Of a stretch of DNA of 64,000 bases, positions 61,503-64,000 are shown piece by piece. Every line of letters starts with the position of its first letter. Position 1 is the stretch's first letter. The position numbers were made by a program, and so were the translations under genes. Location: assembly GCA_963779735.1 (NCBI GenBank), contig CAVZZJ010000001.1, forward strand, positions 248,001-312,000, in the 5' to 3' direction. The notes under the pieces were generated by a model. It saw only the letters and a program-made list of their open reading frames with translations, made no database searches and was not told the origin of the DNA. The stretch comes from Bog-473 sp963779735 (GTDB taxonomy: Bacteria; Actinomycetota; Acidimicrobiia; Acidimicrobiales; RAAP-2).

Positions 61503-62087
61503 ATGGCTGATCAGGCCCGATTCACCGACGTCGCCATGGAGTACATGCCGGGGCTGTACAGCGCCGCCCTCCGCATGACGCGCAACGTCGCCGACGCCGA
61601 GGACCTGGTGCAAGAGACGTACTTGAAGGCGTACCGCTCCTACGCGTCATTTCAGGAGGGCACCAACCTGCGGGCCTGGCTCTACCGGATCCTGACCAAC
61701 ACCTACATCAACAGCTACCGGGCGGCCCGGCGCAGACCCGAGATCACCGACGTGGAGGACGTGGAGGATCTCTACCTCTACAAGCGGATGTCCGGGCCGG
61801 GAGGCATCCGGGCGGGACGTAGCGCCGAGGACGAGGCGCTCGACTCCTTCACCGACGACGTCGTGAAGAGCGCCCTGGAGGAGCTCCCCGACGCCTTTCG
61901 CATAGCGGTGCTCCTGGCCGATGTCGAGGGGTTCAGCTACAAGGAGATCTCCGAGATCACCGACGTGCCCATCGGCACCGTGATGAGCCGGATCCACCGG
62001 GGAAGAAGGGCACTGCAGAAGGCGTTGCACGACATAGCGGCAGCGCGTGGACTCGTGGGGAGCACGTCGGGTGCGTCAATGGAATGA
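61503..62087 (+). CDS. sigR: ECF sigma factor, SigR/SigH type
   Basis: This 194-residue ECF sigma has region 2 (YSAALRMTRNVADAEDLVQE, TYLKAYRSYASFQEGTNLRA, WLYRILTNTYINSYR) and region 4 (LPDAFRIAVLLADVEGFSYK, EISEITDVPIGTVMSRIHRG). The sequence is very close to the SigR/SigH/RpoE group controlling thiol-oxidative stress. The zinc anti-sigma gene 12 bp downstream confirms the type. Confidence 0.9.
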   Translation: MADQARFTDVAMEYMPGLYSAALRMTRNVADAEDLVQETYLKAYRSYASFQEGTNLRAWLYRILTNTYINSYRAARRRPEITDVEDVEDLYLYKRMSGPGGIRAGRSAEDEALDSFTDDVVKSALEELPDAFRIAVLLADVEGFSYKEISEITDVPIGTVMSRIHRGRRALQKALHDIAAARGLVGSTSGASME

Positions 62088-62099
62088 GGAGGTGCGTGG

Positions 62100-62399
62100 G
62101 TGGCTGAGGATGCGAAGACGAGCGGGGGTGCCGAGGCTCTCTTCGGGAAGGCGATGGACTGCCACGAGGCGGTGCATCAGCTCTACCACTTCCTCGACGG
62201 CGAGTTGACCGACGAGCGCCGGGCCCAGATCGCCGAACACCTCAACTACTGCGCGCCGTGCGGCGGTGCGGCCGAATTCGAGGCGGAGCTGCGCCAGGTC
62301 ATCGCCAATCGCTGCAAGGACCATGTGCCCGAGGCGCTGATCCGCCGGATCGCCGCCGCCATCGACGAGGAGAGTCGCCAGCACGACGGCGAGCAGTGA
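62100..62399 (+). CDS. rsrA: Zinc-binding anti-sigma factor, RsrA type
   Basis: This 99-residue protein has the ZAS motif HLNYCAPC (HxxxCxxC) and an upstream Cys in MDCHEAVHQLYHFLDGEL, the residues that form the redox-sensitive zinc site in RsrA/RshA. Under oxidation a disulfide releases zinc and the sigma factor. GTG start at 62100; it directly follows sigR. Confidence 0.88.
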   Translation: MAEDAKTSGGAEALFGKAMDCHEAVHQLYHFLDGELTDERRAQIAEHLNYCAPCGGAAEFEAELRQVIANRCKDHVPEALIRRIAAAIDEESRQHDGEQ

Positions 62400-62411
62400 G
62401 CGTGCCCAGCG

Positions 62412-63503
62412 GTGACGTGGTGCGTGGAGCATCCCGGCATGGTCGACTGGGATCTGGCGCAGCGGGTGGCCGGCGGGGCGCTGGCACTCAAACCCTCGCC
62501 GACCACCTATGACCGGGCCGCCCTGCAGACGCAGTTCGACGAGCTGACCGCCCGCGCCGAGACCCTGGTCAGCGAGGCCACCGGGCTGCGCTCGGCCCAC
62601 GGCCTGGCCCGGGCGAAGGTGACCGATCGCCAAGGCTGGACGGCGGCCAACGTCCGCTCCATGGAACGGTTGGTCGGGCCGGCCCTGGCCAACCTCCAGC
62701 ACAAGGGCGTGGGCAAGAAGATGGGCAGGTCGACCCTGGCCGCCGGGCGCGTCATGAGCGGTACACAGCTCGGTCTGCTGCTGGCCTACATGTCCACCCG
62801 CGTCCTGGGCCAGTACGACCTCCTCATCAGCGACGAGGCTCCCGAGGAACAGGACCTGGTGTACTACGTCGGGCCCAACGTCGTGGCGGTCGAGGAGCGC
62901 TACGGGTTCGTGGCCAGCCAGTTCCGCTTATGGCTGGCCCTGCACGAGGTCACCCACCGGATGCAGTTCACCGCGGTGCCGTGGTTGCGCGACCATTTCG
63001 TGCACCTCGTGGGGGAGCTGCTCGAACCCCTACAGGCCGACCCCTCCGGGCTGTCCGAGACGCTGCGGCGGGTGATGGTCGAGGTGCGAGCTGGTCGCAA
63101 CCCCCTGCAGGAGTCGGGCGTGGTGGGGATGTTGGCCACCCCCGAGCAGCGGGTGGCCCTGTCGAAGATCTCGGGGATGATGAGCCTGCTCGAGGGGCAC
63201 GGGGACGTGACGATGGACCGGGCGGGCGCGGCGGAGGTGCCGGGTGCGGCCACCTTCAGCCGGGTGCTGCACGAGCGGCGGACCAACCTGCGGGGGGTCT
63301 CCAAGGTGGTGTCGCGCCTCATCGGGTTGGAGGCGAAGATGCGCCAGTACGCGGAGGGTGAACAGTTCGTCGAGTCCGTCGAGGCGGCGGGCGGGCCCGA
63401 GCTGTTGGCCCGCGTGTGGCGCGGTCCGGAGTGGCTGCCCACCCTGGCCGAGATCCGGAGTCCCGGCGAGTGGGTGGCTCGGGCCGGTGGCGCATTGGCG
63501 TGA
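62412..63503 (+). CDS. DUF2342 zinc-metalloprotease-like protein
   Basis: This is a 363-residue protein of the family once annotated as coenzyme F420 biosynthesis-associated. The HExxH motif is in LWLALHEVTHRMQFTAVPWL near residue 177, and a GHGDVTMDRAG segment lies further on. ATG 62439 (VDWDLAQRVAGGALALKPSP) is an alternative start that fits the family better. It lies directly upstream of tilS with overlapping codons, as in many actinobacteria. Confidence 0.8.
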   Translation: MTWCVEHPGMVDWDLAQRVAGGALALKPSPTTYDRAALQTQFDELTARAETLVSEATGLRSAHGLARAKVTDRQGWTAANVRSMERLVGPALANLQHKGVGKKMGRSTLAAGRVMSGTQLGLLLAYMSTRVLGQYDLLISDEAPEEQDLVYYVGPNVVAVEERYGFVASQFRLWLALHEVTHRMQFTAVPWLRDHFVHLVGELLEPLQADPSGLSETLRRVMVEVRAGRNPLQESGVVGMLATPEQRVALSKISGMMSLLEGHGDVTMDRAGAAEVPGAATFSRVLHERRTNLRGVSKVVSRLIGLEAKMRQYAEGEQFVESVEAAGGPELLARVWRGPEWLPTLAEIRSPGEWVARAGGALA

Positions 63504-64000
63504 GCGGCGTGGCCGACGGCTGGCCGCGGCTGGTCGCCGATCTCCTGCCCCGATGTAGCTTCCCCCGCGGGATCCGCCCTGGACTGCGCCGTGTCGGGTG
63601 GAGCCGATTCGATGGCGTTGCTGGTGCTGGCTGTCGCCTCGGGGTGTGTGGTCACGGCGATCCACGTCGACCACGGCCTGCGATCGGCGTCCGCGGCCGA
63701 GGCCCTGGTGGTGTCCGGCGCAGCCGAGCTCCTCGGCGCGCGCTTCGTGGCGGAGAAGGTGTCGGTGCCCCCCGGGTCGAACCTCGAGGCGCGGGCCCGC
63801 GCCGCGCGCCTGGGCGTCCTGCCCGACGGAGTGGCCACCGGGCACACCATGGACGACCAGGCGGAGACCATCCTCCTCAACCTGCTGCGCGGCGCGGGCG
63901 CCGACGGGTTGGCTGGGATGGCACCGGGCCCGCGCCATCCCCTGTTGGAGCTGCGGCGCAGTGAGACCCACGCCGTGTGCGCGGCCGTGGGCCTGGTGCC
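63500..64000 (+). CDS. tilS: tRNA(Ile)-lysidine synthetase, 5' part, frameshifted
   Basis: GTG 63500 overlaps the previous stop. The first codons read WPRLVADLLPRCSFP. After one extra C in the run near 63563 the frame continues LDCAVSGGADSMALLVLAVA, the PP-loop SGGxDS of TilS, then VTAIHVDHGLRSASAAEALV, GHTMDDQAETILLNLLRGAG and beyond the right edge. TilS modifies C34 of tRNA-Ile so that it reads AUA and is essential, so the lesion is probably a base error. Confidence 0.8.

Noticed and set aside
1..64000. CRISPR array or insertion sequence
   Set aside because: No regularly spaced repeats, cas genes or transposase genes were seen; the repeats present are protein-coding modules or very short.

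Overview
The window looks like chromosome of a high-GC actinobacterium, most likely of class Acidimicrobiia. The pointers are a WhiB regulator beside a pair of ArsA-like ATPases, a GlnR-type regulator beside glnA, a SigR/RsrA-type sigma and anti-sigma pair, a DUF2342 metalloprotease before tilS, and secreted proteins built from 'WLVASDGGIF' and 'DTR...GYY' repeats, which I associate with this class. Taxonomy is inferred from gene content only.

Positions 1 to about 17 kb are lower in GC and accessory. The first 10 kb holds an Asp-box lipoprotein, remnants of a duplicated secreted family, a nonsense-interrupted acetyltransferase, a small HNH protein, a cupin, and three large secreted or anchored proteins. 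From about 10.8 to 17.0 kb comes an integrative-element core: small phage-like genes, an HNH-like protein, a helix-turn-helix protein, a Prim-Pol/helicase replication protein, a frameshifted excisionase-like gene and a tyrosine integrase. The integrase ends about 30 bp from the 3' end of tRNA-Pro(CGG), the presumed integration target. No transfer gene or left attachment site was recognised.

From 17.1 to 28 kb is host core: a CBS protein, a receiver protein, two ArsA-like ATPases, WhiB, a DUF929 protein, Nudix, an MBL fragment, DUF2889, Mrp, an IscA-like carrier, a fused 2Fe-2S/molybdopterin-type protein and RidA. From 28 to 36 kb are glnR, glnA, an alpha/beta hydrolase, nadE, a helical protein, a primary-like sigma factor, a 24-residue microprotein and a HAD phosphatase. 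From 35.6 to 47 kb are two TrkA proteins divergent from an APC permease that carries a C-terminal OB-fold, then an H+-pyrophosphatase, topA, tmk, holB and tRNA-Thr.

From 47 to 52 kb lie a decayed GAP-family gene, a TenA/PqqC-like gene, and a murL-murD pair on the minus strand followed by pgeF. That pair suggests the alternative route to D-glutamate in peptidoglycan. From 52 to 57 kb are two secreted repeat proteins and a DNA methyltransferase coupled to a ribbon-helix-helix protein. From 57.4 to 61.4 kb four overlapping genes (aminotransferase, epimerase, NodB deacetylase, MGDG-synthase-like glycosyltransferase) look like an envelope glycoconjugate operon. SigR/RsrA, a metalloprotease and the start of tilS close the window.

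Two window-wide patterns matter. Many genes, including normally essential ones (nadE, topA, holB, murD, tilS), are broken by single-base indels that restore a full family protein when corrected, so base-level sequence error is likely and every 'pseudogene' call should be read with that in mind. Many starts also have a TANNNT hexamer 6 to 7 nt upstream, which suggests widespread leaderless transcription.
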